Below, in pieces: positions 12,931-26,062 of a stretch of 64,000 nt of DNA. The position numbers and the translations under genes are program-made. The notes under the pieces are model-generated. The model was not told where the DNA came from. It saw nothing but the letters and a program-made list of their open reading frames with translations, and ran no database searches. The stretch spans positions 121,215 through 185,214 of the forward strand of contig VZTI01004091.1 of assembly GCA_013397865.1 (NCBI GenBank), written 5' to 3'. The DNA is from Struthidea cinerea (Eukaryota > Chordata > Aves > Passeriformes > Corcoracidae). The number at the start of each line of letters is the position of its first letter. Position 1 is the first letter of the stretch.

Positions 12931-14125
12931 TAAAGTCCTAGAATCCAGATTAAAAAATAATATTTGCGTGCAAAAATAAATAATTTCTACAACATGTTCA
13001 CCAGGAAGCTAATCTGATAATTATGGGACACAGTTTCTTAACCTCTCCCTTCTCCACCACTAAGAATTCACTTACAGGTTTCTGATCCATCCAGCGTCAC
13101 GATGCCACCCTCTACAATTTGTTGTACCTCAGCTCAGAAAAATTTTGTGTGCTTTGAAATATAAACATGTGGTATCATCAAGATTTTTCAAAAACAACTG
13201 AAAATTTTGAATATCTTGAACACCAGAGAAAGAAACCTTTGACATATGTGCCCTACAAAAACCAGGGGAGTACTTCCACATCTGAAAATCAATCCCATTT
13301 TAAAGAAGTCCCAAATTTAACTTGAAAAAATGGAGACACCCAAGACTGTGAGAAGTAACCCTTATTGAAATCCTTAACTAAGATAAATGAATTAAGTACC
13401 TAAGTTTAATTGTGCAGCATACCCAATAGAAATAAATTTTTGTGACGTGAAATTATGAAATTTAGAATACTATATCTGCTCAGTAAGTTTCATTATTGCA
13501 CAATTTGCATTAAACGTATCACTACCACAAGACACAACTACATAATATACAGTGGAGCAGATTTATCTAAAAAATTCGCTGCTATTTCTTTCTCTAATAT
13601 TTTTCTATTTCCTCTCCAATATCGGTAGCAGTTTGAGATTTCAATTTGAATGTCAGCTTCATGTTGAAAATTTATAGCTGACTGCAATTTTGGAAATATT
13701 GTGACAAAACAGAATTAGTTTGCACAGAAGCATTTTGCTTTTCATTTCTTCCAAGACGAATGCAGACACTTGTTTGAGGCCCAAATGCTATAGCTAATAT
13801 ATTACAAACATGTTAACACCACATTACGCCTCAGACTCCTACCTTTTTTTGAGTGTCAGATGAGAGAAATCCTAACCAGGATAAACAAGGGGAAGACTGA
13901 CAGAATTAAAAGAAGGTCAATATGCAGGAAGATTTTAAACAATTACTGTTGACATAGCCTTAATCTGAGAACTCAAACATTCACCAAATCATGCCCAGTG
14001 TTCTGAAAATAAAGCTCAAGAAGAATACCAGATAGACCTCTGTCTCAAAGAAATCAGAGGAGGTGTTGCCCTTACAGGATGGAGTGGAAGAGGAAACAAA
14101 TGAGCACTTACATAGTACAAAACAC

Positions 14126-14159
14126 AGAGATGTTGAGAACATAGAGATGTTGAGAACAT
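14126..14159. repeat. 17-base tandem duplication
   Basis: AGAGATGTTGAGAACAT occurs twice in direct succession without mismatch. The identity suggests a recent duplication. Confidence 0.85.
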
Positions 14160-17100
14160 GATCAAGATTTTGAAGAGGATGAAGAGAAAAATTACGGAAT
14201 TTCCAAGGCACCACTGCTAGAAGGCCAGCTGAAAAAAAATAGGGGTGGGGGGGGAAGACTGGAATAGCTCATTTGTGAGCCTAAAATCAACCTCACTGGT
14301 ATTAGCCATCTCAGGCAAAAGCGCCTGAGAAGAAACCAGACACTGAGTCACCTGCACTGTTTGGTAATGGGGTTCAAACAAACAACGTATGGTTTTATAT
14401 GGCCTGGTTTTGCCATAGGAACATGGAAGCTGACAGGAATTCTCTTAATAGGAGGCCCAGAATCAAAAATCTGTGATGTTGCCAATAACCCAGAGGATAT
14501 GGCAGAAATTCAGATGAAATTTCTCCCTGAAGCAGTGTGCTCAAGCTCATCCTGTAGTACTAACAGCTCTTCAGGTTCTCTGTTCCAAGTGTTTTCTAAG
14601 AAGGATGCCTTAAATTCAGATCAGGAGTTACATCGAGCTACTGATGTAATTGATATTTCTAGCTAAATTATTCAAAATCATGGTCAAGCATGTATTTTCC
14701 ACTTTTAAGAATGCCTTTCTCAGGAACTGCATATCTAGCTCAGCAGAGACCCAGTGACACACCACCTGTAATTCATTTCAGCATTGCTTTGGAGAGACTT
14801 CTGAAATACTATGATCATGCTGGTAACACCAGCTGCCCAAATCAATATTTTACAAAATTGACTTATTGAATCTTTCAAAAGGTCTGTTTCTTTGGGGGAG
14901 CAGGCCCTCATCATCTCTGCTCTTTAGCAATAGAATACAGATTTTCAGTGTGGGACTATGAGCTCTCCTCATCTTGCAATTCCATTCAGTCACATGCCTG
15001 TCAGTAGTTCTACAGTCCAGATCCATAACCAGGCTACTAATTCTGTAAAACATGTGCCAAGAGACAAAATGATAGCAAGATTCCCTTGACGTTCTGCTGT
15101 ACCTCTATCTCTTCAACCTTTTTCTAGCCTCTAATGGTGATTTCCTTGAAGATGAGGATTCCATTGATGTCTTTCTATTAATAATGAAATGAAAAAGAGG
15201 TTGGCATCAACTGTTTTCCTTCCCTGACAACTTTTTGATCCACCCTAATTCATTTGAAGGCAATACATGACCTTTAGGAACAAACTGAACCATAGCTACA
15301 GTAACTCAAATGATATAATTCTGCTTCCTGACCAGACCAGATGGAAGTATAAACATACTGAATATTTCTGAGAATAAAAGGCTTAGCCTGGCCTGATGTA
15401 TATATGACAATTAAAACTGTGGCCTCATGTGATCTGTATGCAGATGTATACAGGAGTATTGAATAACAGGAGAGAGTTTTTTCCCATGCTATTGTTTCAA
15501 CCTTTTTAGAGGCAGTTTGTTTAATTTCAAAGTTAAATTAAAAAATCTCAATTATATTAAACTTGTCTTCAAGGTGAGGTAGTTTGTGGCTTGGCTGTTT
15601 ACTACTGATCAGATGGGTATGCCTGGCAAGCCAGACCTCACAAGTTCAAGCACTGTAAATTCATATGCTTTTCTGCACACTACCTTCTTTCAGTAAAGAA
15701 GCCCAGAAAGCAAGTTAAGGAATAATTTCTCCAAGTTCTATAGGTTTTTACCTTAAAGATGCTAAAAGAAAGATGAAGGTTGATCAATGCCTCCATTTTG
15801 GGCAAATCAATGTGTAACAACACCCAGCGGTTTAAACTAAAGTCTACAACAAACTAGAGGACACATTTTTTTAATTTTTATGAAAATAACTGAAACATCA
15901 TACTCAGCATTTTGGTGGATTTTTTTATCTCTGGAAATTTCATAATCAAGACTAGCTTTTTTCCTCAAACATACACTCTAATTCCCAAAGGAATTAATTC
16001 CAGGAAAATCTTACATATATGTTATGTGGGAGGTCCAGCTAGAGAATTGCAATGGTTTCTACTGGCTTTATACTATACAAACAGGCTAAGAACCTGTGAC
16101 TGAATAGTTGTTGCTATACCACTCCTGTTTGGGGAACAAGCATTATGGTCACAATGCTCTTTCAGTGGCAAAGCTCTTTTTAACTGCAGGCTAAAGTATC
16201 AGAGCTTAGAAAGAGATTTCTAATTTGTCAATATCACCCATTTTGGCTCTTCGTATTTCTTTAATAATTTCACATTTCTTTCTCATTTTACTATATCCAT
16301 TTCACTGAATCAAATCACAAAAAATTATCAACACTTTAGTAAATTCACCCATTTATTCATGATCAAATATACTGATCTGTCATGTATAAATCAAGCATTA
16401 AAGGCGAGTAATTCAGTGATCAATATACGGCTCATGTGTTTGTCCAGGTAGCGAAACTGAAAAATAAGCATTCAATAATAGATCTTGCCCAGTATTAAAA
16501 TTTGAAATAATAGCTAGAAGCCCATAGGGTGAAGATTGACTATCACCTAAAACACAAATCAGGTGTCTTAGGTGTCTTTTGATCACAGAAAAGTCATATT
16601 TAAAGCTAAGTTTCAGTAGTTAAAAACTGCAAAATAAAGCCATTACTGCATTTTTTGCTATAGAATAAGAAAGAGTGCTCAAGTATATCACTGTATGTAG
16701 TTTAAACATCAGTCTTCTTCCACTTTTTATTCCAAGGCTGGTGCAATTTCACCTTGGAGACAGCTTTAGGATAGGGTTTATGCATTAAATCAGCTTTCCC
16801 AGTTTTCAAAAGCACAGATGTGTCAGGATCTGTCACCCTTTTATCTTTGTGAAGAATGCTAGGCTAAACTGAATCTGATTCTTGGGCAAATGTAAAAACT
16901 GTTGAGGATGCAAGGGATCCCAACCTTTGTAAACACTGGCATAATCTGCAGAGGGACAAAGAGAGAGAGAAAGAGAATGTGAGACACTGGTGAAAGAATT
17001 CACAGTGCTTAGGAGCCCCAATTATGGACCAAGACCCTGTTTGCATTGTTTAATAACAAAAGACATTTCTTGCCCCAAGGCACTTACAATAAATGTGGAT

Positions 17101-20100
17101 TTGAAATTAATTTTCAAGGAATGCTAAGGTAATTGTGTGTGCACTGTGTTTAACATATAAGGCAACACACTTTTGGAAATGGCATGTATTAGTGGAATAA
17201 AGCCAGCCCGAGCCTGTGTACTGTTAAACTCCATTCAGAAGATAAAAATTATTGTATGATATTAGGCAAAGACATAATCTCTCCATTAATAAATTCCAAT
17301 TTTTAAATGCCCTTCTATATTAGCTATAGAATTTATGCACTTAACAGTATCTGAATGAGAAAAATAAAAGATTTTGCATTCTGTCACTGAATGACCTTGA
17401 TAACCATAAGAGAAATTAGAAAACATGTTCTATATTTGTTACAGCAAATGTATTTTCTAAAGTATTACAGTAATCATTTTTAAGATCACAGTAATTTAAC
17501 AGTTCCTCAGTTCTTCAAGTACTCTGGCCTTGAATGATTGCTTGAACCTTCACATACACATTACCTGCAAAGTCTTTTTAAACGTTTTTAATACTTCAAA
17601 CTGTTTATTTTCCTTGATATATGTTTAAAGGTAGTGTGGTTTAATGAAAGGCCAGATGAAGATACTTCACGGTCTTTCATCCCACAACTGAAGTAAAATG
17701 AAACTATGTCCACAGACATAATGTTTACTCTTCATTTTTACAAAAATGTTTTTATTTTCTTCTTCAACGAAAGAAAAAAATAAGCTCTTAAAGAAGAGAC
17801 ATCTTTCCCATCGAGCAGCAAGAACCATTGTTTCACTCTCACAGGCTTGGATCTAGGGAAATAAATTCTCACCATTAGACCCCATAGCTTAATTCTTCTC
17901 AGTGCTGGTAATGGATGAACTTGTCTCTGTATCTCACTACAAAATCATTACGAATAGTGTACATCACTTCTGGCACCCTTGAGATATTGCCATTCCCTTA
18001 CGATCTTCCTGATAGCTGTAATATTTGGCAGAACGCTTTGGGAATTTTCAGTTCTTTTTTCCCACGTCTTTTTCCTCCTACTCTCCACCCCTTTCTGTAA
18101 GCTGATCTTGTGAAGCTATTCAAGGAAACCACATTCCTCCCCAAATCTCCCCAGCTTCTTCGACCTACAGCATTGTAATCAGCTCCAATGTTTCACGCAG
18201 ACAATGAAATGATGTTACCTATAAAACTACCGGAAAAGCATAGTCTTCTCAGACATAAGGCTTTGGCTCCATTTCTGGTCCCTGGAAGTGTCAGTCACAG
18301 TAGACACTATGCCCAGAACTGCCTCTCACATTCCTACCTTCCTTTGTTCCCTGAGGTATTTGAAGTATTTGAAGCAAACCTCTTCTTTGCCAAACTGCTT
18401 CCTATGTAAGCCATCACCCGGTTTCTTTCTTCCCCAGGTTTCTTTCTCCTCTTCAAGTCAAGGTTCCCAGTCTTCCACCTCTTGCATCTGTTTGCACATG
18501 GACACCAGCAGCATTACACGGGACTAATCTGCACTGTTCACTGGTGCATAACTGCAGTATCCACAGAAAGGCGTACCTCCCTGTGCTACAGTCACAGGAT
18601 GGTCCATACACTGGATCACACCACTTCTCTCCTCATGAGACCTAATTTCTGAACCTCAGCTATGAGAAAGGAGCTGTTGAACATATTTGAGCCTTATCAA
18701 GAGGAAGACAGTTTCACAGAGCTCAGAATGACATAATCCTGCACTCCCAAACTACAAAAACCAGTTCTTCTCTCCTACTTATTACAGGACTACAGGATTT
18801 CCTCCTTGGCCCTAAAGATTCATCTTCCTTTCTCTGATGGAGTCTGTCAGCAAACCTGAGCAGATCTCCCACAGACTTTCTCTGAGTATAGGTGATTATT
18901 TATATATGTTTATAGGTGATATATTTATATAGAGTTTATATAGAGTACACTTTCCCAGTGTTTTACATCATTAAGCCCATCCTTAGCATCCACAGCAGAA
19001 AATGCACGAAGTACTTCTTTCTTCTGAGTATTCACAATGAATTCAGAGCAAGACTTCCTCTGATTTCTGCCTGCCAAAGTATTGTGTACTTGAGTACCCT
19101 CTAAAATTTCCCAGAGGTACTTCCAAAGGTTGTGCAAGGCTATGATTCAGAGAAATGGTGCTGAACATCTCTGTCAGAAAGTGAGCTGTACTCAGCTGTG
19201 TACATTGACTCAGCTGTTATGCAGACACCTGGCAGATAGAGACCTTCAGCTGCCATCTGTGCTGCTTGTATTGTGCAATCACATCTCTGTAATCTAAGAC
19301 TAAAAATGGAGGGGAAGAAGTAGCAATAACTGAGGAGAAAGGAGAGTGCAGTAAGTTTCATATAACCTCTAATATCAAGAAGTGTAGGTCACAGAGTAGT
19401 TGATTTTGCTTGCCACAAAAGCAATTTTCACAGTAGGTGATTTACAAAATTATCCTAGACACATTCATTTTTTTAGAATAATCGAGGAGAATTACATACA
19501 CATAAAACTCTTGCCATATATAGGGCACAGTAACAGTCATTACCACAGGAACTGCCAGAAGCCTTCTTCCAAAGAATCCTTAAGAGACATCACAAGGAGA
19601 AGTCATTAGGTTTTTGTAATCTGCAGAGGGTAATAAATTTTGAGTGACACTATTGGTAGCTACTTTTTACAGCAGCACCTCTACTTGCTGATAGCTATCC
19701 CTTACCTTCTCCCCTAAAATGAAAAAAAAAAAAAATTTAGAATGTCTGCTGGGAAGAGGAGGTTTTACTCTTTAATACCTAGCTCTGTATCACATGGACA
19801 GGAGAAAATCCCAACACCAGAAATTTAAGACATGGGAAAGCAATAGTGCAGAAACAATGGAGCACAGTGGTGGCATCCTCATGCTTTTTGGGCTAAAAGG
19901 GAGACAACCAAAGGACCAACTAGGTTGACAGCTCTTGCAGTTAACTTAACCTCTTGTTTACCTCCCCAGCCTCTCACAGAACTCCTTGGAGCTTTCCAAG
20001 TTGAGCTGGGCTTCTCTCAATATTAAAAGGTTTCAGAAAGGGGCTATGTGGAATAAATGGGGTAAATTAGTAATTTCATTTATACAATGGCAATCATGCC

Positions 20101-23100
20101 TTCAGCTTTTGTAACTGGGCTTTTGTTACCAGGCCTTTTCATATGTCTTTTCCTCAGAAGTAACCTCATGTGTGAGAGCTGAAGCAGTTCTCCTACAGAC
20201 AGCCCTCTGCTCCCCAGATGCCAGGTACAGATTAGCTAAAAAATTATTTCTCCCTTAATTTTCATCTCTGTACCTCTGTGTTTGGTTTCTGTACCTGTTT
20301 TTGACCAGGTTTAGATGGATTATATATGTTTATTCTTGTATTTAGAAACTTTTTAAACAATACGTGTATATTAATCCAGAAATGCATGTATCCTTAATAT
20401 CAATATATTATTCTAATTTACTTTCACTTGTTTTTTACAAATTACTTATTGCATCTAGTCTTCAGACCAAAACCAAGCTCTTCCTACATGTTAGTACATT
20501 GAGTATGTAATGCAGTAAGATTATACTTCAAACTGTTCTGCAGTTCTAAAAAACATTAAATAATATTTCATAATCTGTGATTGGGTTTTTTTTTCACAGA
20601 ATTGCTAAGGTAACATGCTGGATCTTGTGATTTAGTCTTATTCAGCTGACTGTTTATCACATTTTAAAAATAAAATACTTATAATATTAAGTTGTATTTA
20701 TCATTTCTATAACCTCTGCAATTCTCCATGGACTTCCGTTTAAGAGACAAAGGCAGCCGGGTATTTTGGACTACCTTTTCTCAGAGGAGATGATGTAGGG
20801 GAAGGTAGGTAGCACTAGACAGTAGTTCATTAAGTGGCTTGTTGCTCTTCCAGAAGACTCAGATGTCGGGGGATTTTATAATCTGTCAAATTTCCTTTGT
20901 TTTGCTAGCACACGCTTGTCCCTCCTGCATGACTAGCCCAACATTTGGCATCATTCTTTGTTGAAACCCTTCTCCTCGTCCATGTCTGGACCAGGTACAT
21001 CCTATTCCCATCAGGAGAAGCAGCAAGCTCCCCATGGCCTGACCCTGCCGTTGTTTACTGAAGCGTCTCCTATCTTACTGCTTCTCAGGGTACATGGCAA
21101 GCTTGGGAAGCATCTCTATTGAATGTTTGGCCAAGCACAATCAGCTGGGAAGGTTTTGCTGCCTGTGCTTTTCACCCTGCCATTTGTGCCTGCAATTCCA
21201 CTTCAATGTCATCAGAATTCCTTGTAATCCAGGGTTTCTGTGTATGCAACACACTTCAGTATTTATTTTAATGATTCATTACTATTTTAAAACCCAAACC
21301 TCTTGTAATCATAGAATTCTATCATTTATTTAGGAAGTCAGGTGAACATCAAATGTCTACAGATTGTACTTTCATCACATGTCGGCTATTCAGAAGATAT
21401 AATTTTTAGGGTACCTCAGTTTTGAGGCTTAGGAAAGACCTTTCTCACCAATCACTTCAGTAACTCGAAGCTTCCATTGGATTGAGAAAATAGTATGAAA
21501 GTATGAAGTGCTTATTAAGTTCAATGTTTTCATTCACCTACTTTACTGTTTTCCCATCTACCCTTTACTTGCAGACGACTTAAAATAAGATGGAAGCTAA
21601 AGGAAGCACGCTTATCCTGCTGTTGTCTATTTAGCTTTCATTAAGTAAGTTAGTGCACAGTTCACACTCATTCTCAAAACCAGCCCATCATCTAAAAGTA
21701 TTTACGTAAGACTCTTTGCATTATATATCAACCTCTGCAACACTAGTATTAACTACTGACATCTGCCAAGGCTGACTAGTAAGTGCTTTACAGTATCAAT
21801 TCATCCCAAGCAAAAAGCATGTTTGAGTGCTGCAGTGCTCTTGTTAACACCAATAAGAAGTATCAGAGCTCATATGACACCTAGCAGAAATTAGTACCCA
21901 CATTCAAAGAAAAGCTTTTGTTATTTTCCAGAGTATTATGTGGACTTTATTGAGATGACTGCATCTGACACCTGCTGTAATATAAAATGCAGCTATAATT
22001 AGCCAACTGATGCTCTCCACAGTTTAGGTCGAATCCCTTCTGTGGGAATTATGCTTTAAAATATTCAGAACTCCAAGTGGCTCTCATTACATTTAATTTT
22101 TACTTAGAATTAGGTGGTCTAGAAAAAAAATTTAGGATTGTAATAGCCCCCCGCTGAATGCCACACAGCAATGTGAAAACCCATAGATTTTTTTCCAAAT
22201 AAAAAAATGAGAACAAGCAGACTACACTACAGCCTTCAATTGAAGTCTGGCTTCGCTTAATTGTACTTTTTGCACTCATCAGTCTCTCCTCTTCAGAGCA
22301 AGCTACAAAAATTGCCTGAATAGCCAAAGAAAAGTTTCCCACAGTCACTGGTCACAGAAAAACACCATTGTCCTTCCTCACAGTTTGATGGACAACATTT
22401 CTATAAATGGGTAGCCAGTCTGTCAATGGTACCCTTGCTGAAAAGGCAAAAGAAGAGAACAGATTCTGCCAATATCTGACAAAGCATGTTAACACATAAT
22501 CAGGCATTCACTAGTCAGGCAGCTGCCCCTGGGACCTTCATAACACAGGTGCCTTTAAGCCATTTCCTATTCACAGATAAAGGAAACAAGCAGGAGATAC
22601 CTGGGAAAGGAGCAGTCTATTGTCGCCTGTCAAATGTCCATCTTCTAGGCTGCCTGTATAAAAACAGAAAGAACACAAAAGAAACTTCAGCCTGAACTGC
22701 TAAATTATAAAACAGCAAAACACTCTCCAACTCCTTAACTTTAATCTTCATTTAAATAATAATTTTAAAGGTTAGTAAAGGAGCACCATACCTTATAAAC
22801 TGTACCTTCTTCATTCTTTTTCTTGCATCAAACTGAGCAAAAGATCAGTCATGTCCCCAAGGCCAACAACTAGAATAAAGTCAGCAGTGGCTGTCCCTGG
22901 ACTGTCACCTTCACTCTCTGCAGCTTTGGTATGGTTTGTTCAAGCCTAATCTGCTCTCTTCTTCACCCAACTGAGATTATTAAATTAATCTTTAACCTGA
23001 GGAAACAGAGGGACCAGTTTAGTGTGAATAAAAGTTGATTAAGCTGCAGAAAAATACTCTTTCCTTTTTTTTTAACAACTTTCACTTTTTGAGCCTAACA

Positions 23101-23719
23101 AACAAGTGACATTTCATAGTCAATGTTACCTACAGGCCATTAAATGGAGTGACCATTTTAGCAGTGAATAGATAAAGATAAGACAACAATTAGTAAAGGA
23201 AAATATTTGTCTTTTGTGATGGTGCATAAAGATACCTATTCATACACTCAGCATATTAAATGCTAAAAACTATAATCCCAAGCAGGAACTCAGTTTATAT
23301 TTAAGTAATTTCATTTCCTTTTCATGGTAATTTTAGTAACACTGCCTGTGTGTTTAATGTTGAACACATGAAGAAGCTTTCTCTAACTCTATGGAAGTTC
23401 TTGATGGAAGCAATTCATGGAAGCAGTACCTAGAAAATTATTTCAGGAGATGCATCACAACAACTGGAATTGCTCTGATTTTGCTGGGAGGCTCCTGCAG
23501 GTCTGAGAACATAAACTGCTGCAGTGTGGCACAAAACACTCGAAGCAGAAGATGGAATATTGCATGGTACAAACAAATAAGCGTGCAAAACTCTTCTGTA
23601 CGCTTCCGTATGAAACAGTGTTGATGTCTTGCCTTTTCCTCAAGCAAGTTTCCCAAAGAGACTAGTTATGATTTCTCACAACTGCAATTCTCTAAGCTGA
23701 CCTACTTTTTCATACAGGC

Positions 23720-23736
23720 TATATATATATATATAT
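23720..23736. repeat. (TA)n microsatellite
   Basis: A pure alternating TA run of 17 bases. Confidence 0.85.
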
Positions 23737-24054
23737 CCTGAAATTTAAACAGGAAAGTGTCTAAATGCCTGCAATAAAGTTATTCAAAGGGAATTCATAG
23801 CCATAATGAAATTAAGAGGAAGCCAAAAATTAATAAGATTAAGTTAAAATGCAGTATTATAAAATGTAAATGAAAAAAAGATTTAAGATATATTTTGCCA
23901 TTTTTTCTTGGTCAGTTTTCTGAGTTATGTACTATGAGGTCTCCTAGCACTGCTCATACCTGTTCAGCTTAGCTACAGTTACACTTCTCAACCTTTTAGA
24001 AGGCCTGCTTTTTCTCTGTTGAATCTGTTTCAGGTCATTATCAAATTTACAACC

Positions 24055-24126
24055 TAGGCCCAGTCCTGCAAAGGCTTTTACACACAGGCTTAGCTTTATG
24101 CACATGAATAGTCCTTTAGAATTCAT
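24055..24126. repeat. Half of a decayed archosaur/turtle palindromic element
   Basis: GGCCCAGTCCTGCAAAGGC, then CAGGCTTAGCTTTATGCACA, then TGAATAGTCC and GAATTCATT match in order the half-site GGCCTGATCCTGCAA...CTTTA(C/T)GCACATGAGTAGTCCCATTGAA that I recall from sauropsid repeats. Only one arm is visible. Confidence 0.5.
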
Positions 24127-25399
24127 TAGAATGATTTGTGCACAAAGTAAGCAGGTGCCTGACCAGCTTCACTGAAAGTTTGGGACCTAAACTCCATATT
24201 CCCTATTAACAAATGCCTCTTCTGCTTTAGAAAAATATTGACAGCACAAAGATGAGTGTGATCCTTTGTTCATTTACTATACACAAATAACTTTATAGTT
24301 ACTTTATATCCAAAAAGGGCCTTATGTATTTACTTGTAGAGATACGGAAGTTGAAGAATACTGGAGGTAGTACAAACACAGAGGGACATATCCAGAGAAG
24401 CTTACAGGATTCAGGTACCTATCTTACTTTGTCATATGAATATATGAATTCCTTAAGGCTAATTTAAGAAGCTCAACACAACTACATAATACAGGTCCCT
24501 AATTTCAACTATTAGTCTAGTTTCATATCTAAATATAGTCTAGTTTCATATCTATAGTTTCATTCTATCAATATAGTCTAGTTTCATATCTAAACTAGAT
24601 CTGGATCTGGTTTTTGAAGTCTGACAGAAGGCTTCCAGAATATGGAATGATTAATCCGACCAATAATGACAGATGTGGTCTATTCAATGGTAACTGTCTA
24701 GCTACTGGGGTATAGAAATTTATAAGTTGAACTGTTGAAGCAGGAGATAAATTTAAATTTGAGCAATATAATTGTTCCATAGAAAAGGCTAAGAAGACTG
24801 TAATGTTTAGAAAAGGACTTGGCTCCCAGCTATGTGAAAAACTTGTATATAGCACAACTGAAGAATCCTATTTAAAATATTCCTAAGCATCCATCACTAT
24901 TATTTATTTTAAAATAATAGTCAAATTATACTAATAAAGATGCGAGCTACAGCTTTTAAAATCAAGCACTCAGTAATCAAAGAACCCCAGCAGTTAAGTT
25001 TTCTCTGAAATAAATATGCTATATTCCTGTTTCCCTGTTAAATATAGATTTTCAAGTGTCCCGTTAAACTTGAGTTAAATATATAATATGTACAACATGT
25101 ACATATTAATGCAATGGAAAATTATTAATTTTTAGTCTGTCTTCAGGTATGAATGCTTAATTTCACAGTGCTTGTGTCAAATTACTGACAGTTTGCAAAA
25201 AGGGGAAACACTGTGAGCATAGATATCTACTCTGCAAGGCACCTTCTACACTTTCATGTGATAGTCTCACAAGAAAATGATAGGAAGGAGATTTATAATC
25301 AAATCTTTCAAAGCAGCTACAGAAGTCTAGAATTTGTGAACACAGAATAATTATAATAATGGTTCATTGACTTGCTAATAAGAGCTGTTGAGCTAGGAC
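24127..25399. other. Intergenic
   Basis: It holds the irregular triple repeat at 24513-24593 and otherwise nothing recognised. Confidence 0.55.
24513..24593. repeat. Irregular tandem repeat, three copies
   Basis: TAGTCTAGTTTCATATCTA starts at 24513, 24536 and 24574. The unit lengths are 23 and 38 because the second unit carries an extra partial copy (TAGTTTCATTCTATCAATA). The cores are identical. Confidence 0.85.
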
Positions 25400-25500
25400 T
25401 TGCAGGGGTCAGTTCTCAATCCCAAATTATATAACTGAGCTGAAGGATTTTGTGCAGAGTGCTAATCATATTTGCAGATGGCAGCAAGTAAGGGGCAGGC
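25395..25500 (+). pseudogene. Possible LINE reverse transcriptase remnant
   Basis: GGGGTCAGTTCTCAATCCC, about 60 bases, then TTTGCAGATGGCAGCAAG resembles the nucleotide pattern of the GSVLNP...FADDSK region of CR1/L2 reverse transcriptase. It is too decayed to translate through. It could be chance. Confidence 0.35.
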
Positions 25501-26014
25501 AGGTATATAAAATTTAAATATGTTGTAAAATTGCTAAACAAAGACAATGAAAAGAAAGACCAAAGTAAGGAAGAGCGTGGAGCAGTATCAGAAAATCACG
25601 AGGGTAAAAAAATTCAGAAAGGAGGGGTCATGGGTGTATGTGCATGCCAGGATAAGGACACTAAAAAGAATGCAGGCAACAGCATCATGAACGTTAGGAA
25701 TGATCAAATTACTGCAAGTCATAAATATAAGATACTTATAGGTTTGTTGGATTTTTTCTCTAACAGGAAATACATCACGGCTGTATTTCCCACAAGACAT
25801 TTTGTACAAATCCCATTCTGATCCTATCTGAACAGGGCTTTCTAAACTTTGATAGAGTGAGAGAAACACCACAAGGTCAGCAGAGACATTTGCTTTGAAG
25901 GAACACAGCTCCTATTGGAGAATTAGATTTGCAATTCAGAGCCTTACTTGATGAAGTTAATAAGCACATGACTACATTTTAGGGAAGCAAGCTGAGGTTT
26001 TTTCAGCTAGGCTA

Positions 26015-26062
26015 GTGCTTAAAATTAGGCACCAGCTTAAGTATCTTGTTGAACCACGATCT
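26015..26062. repeat. Fragment of a decayed palindromic archosaur/turtle element
   Basis: GTGCTTAAAATTAGGCACC, then AGCTTAAGTATCTTGTTGAA matches the outer arm CTTAAAGTTAAGCACATGCTTAAGTGCTTTGCTGAA in order. It appears to be the same family as the copy at 12815-12930. The other arm is not recognisable. Confidence 0.45.

Larger units (their letters stand above)
12931..24054. other. Intergenic, no supported gene
   Basis: A long AT-rich desert. Only local repeats are noted: a 17-base tandem duplication at 14126-14159, TATA-rich duplication near 18890-18945, and a (TA)n run at 23720-23736. No exon-like or protein-like segment recognised. Confidence 0.55.

Noticed and set aside
14361..14666. 101-codon + strand open frame with Ser-rich stretch
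   Set aside because: No similarity recognised. Composition looks like chance ORF.
21305..21325. CATAGAATTCTATCATT as a CR1 terminal repeat (ATTCTATG units)
   Set aside because: There are no tandem units and no CR1 body next to it.
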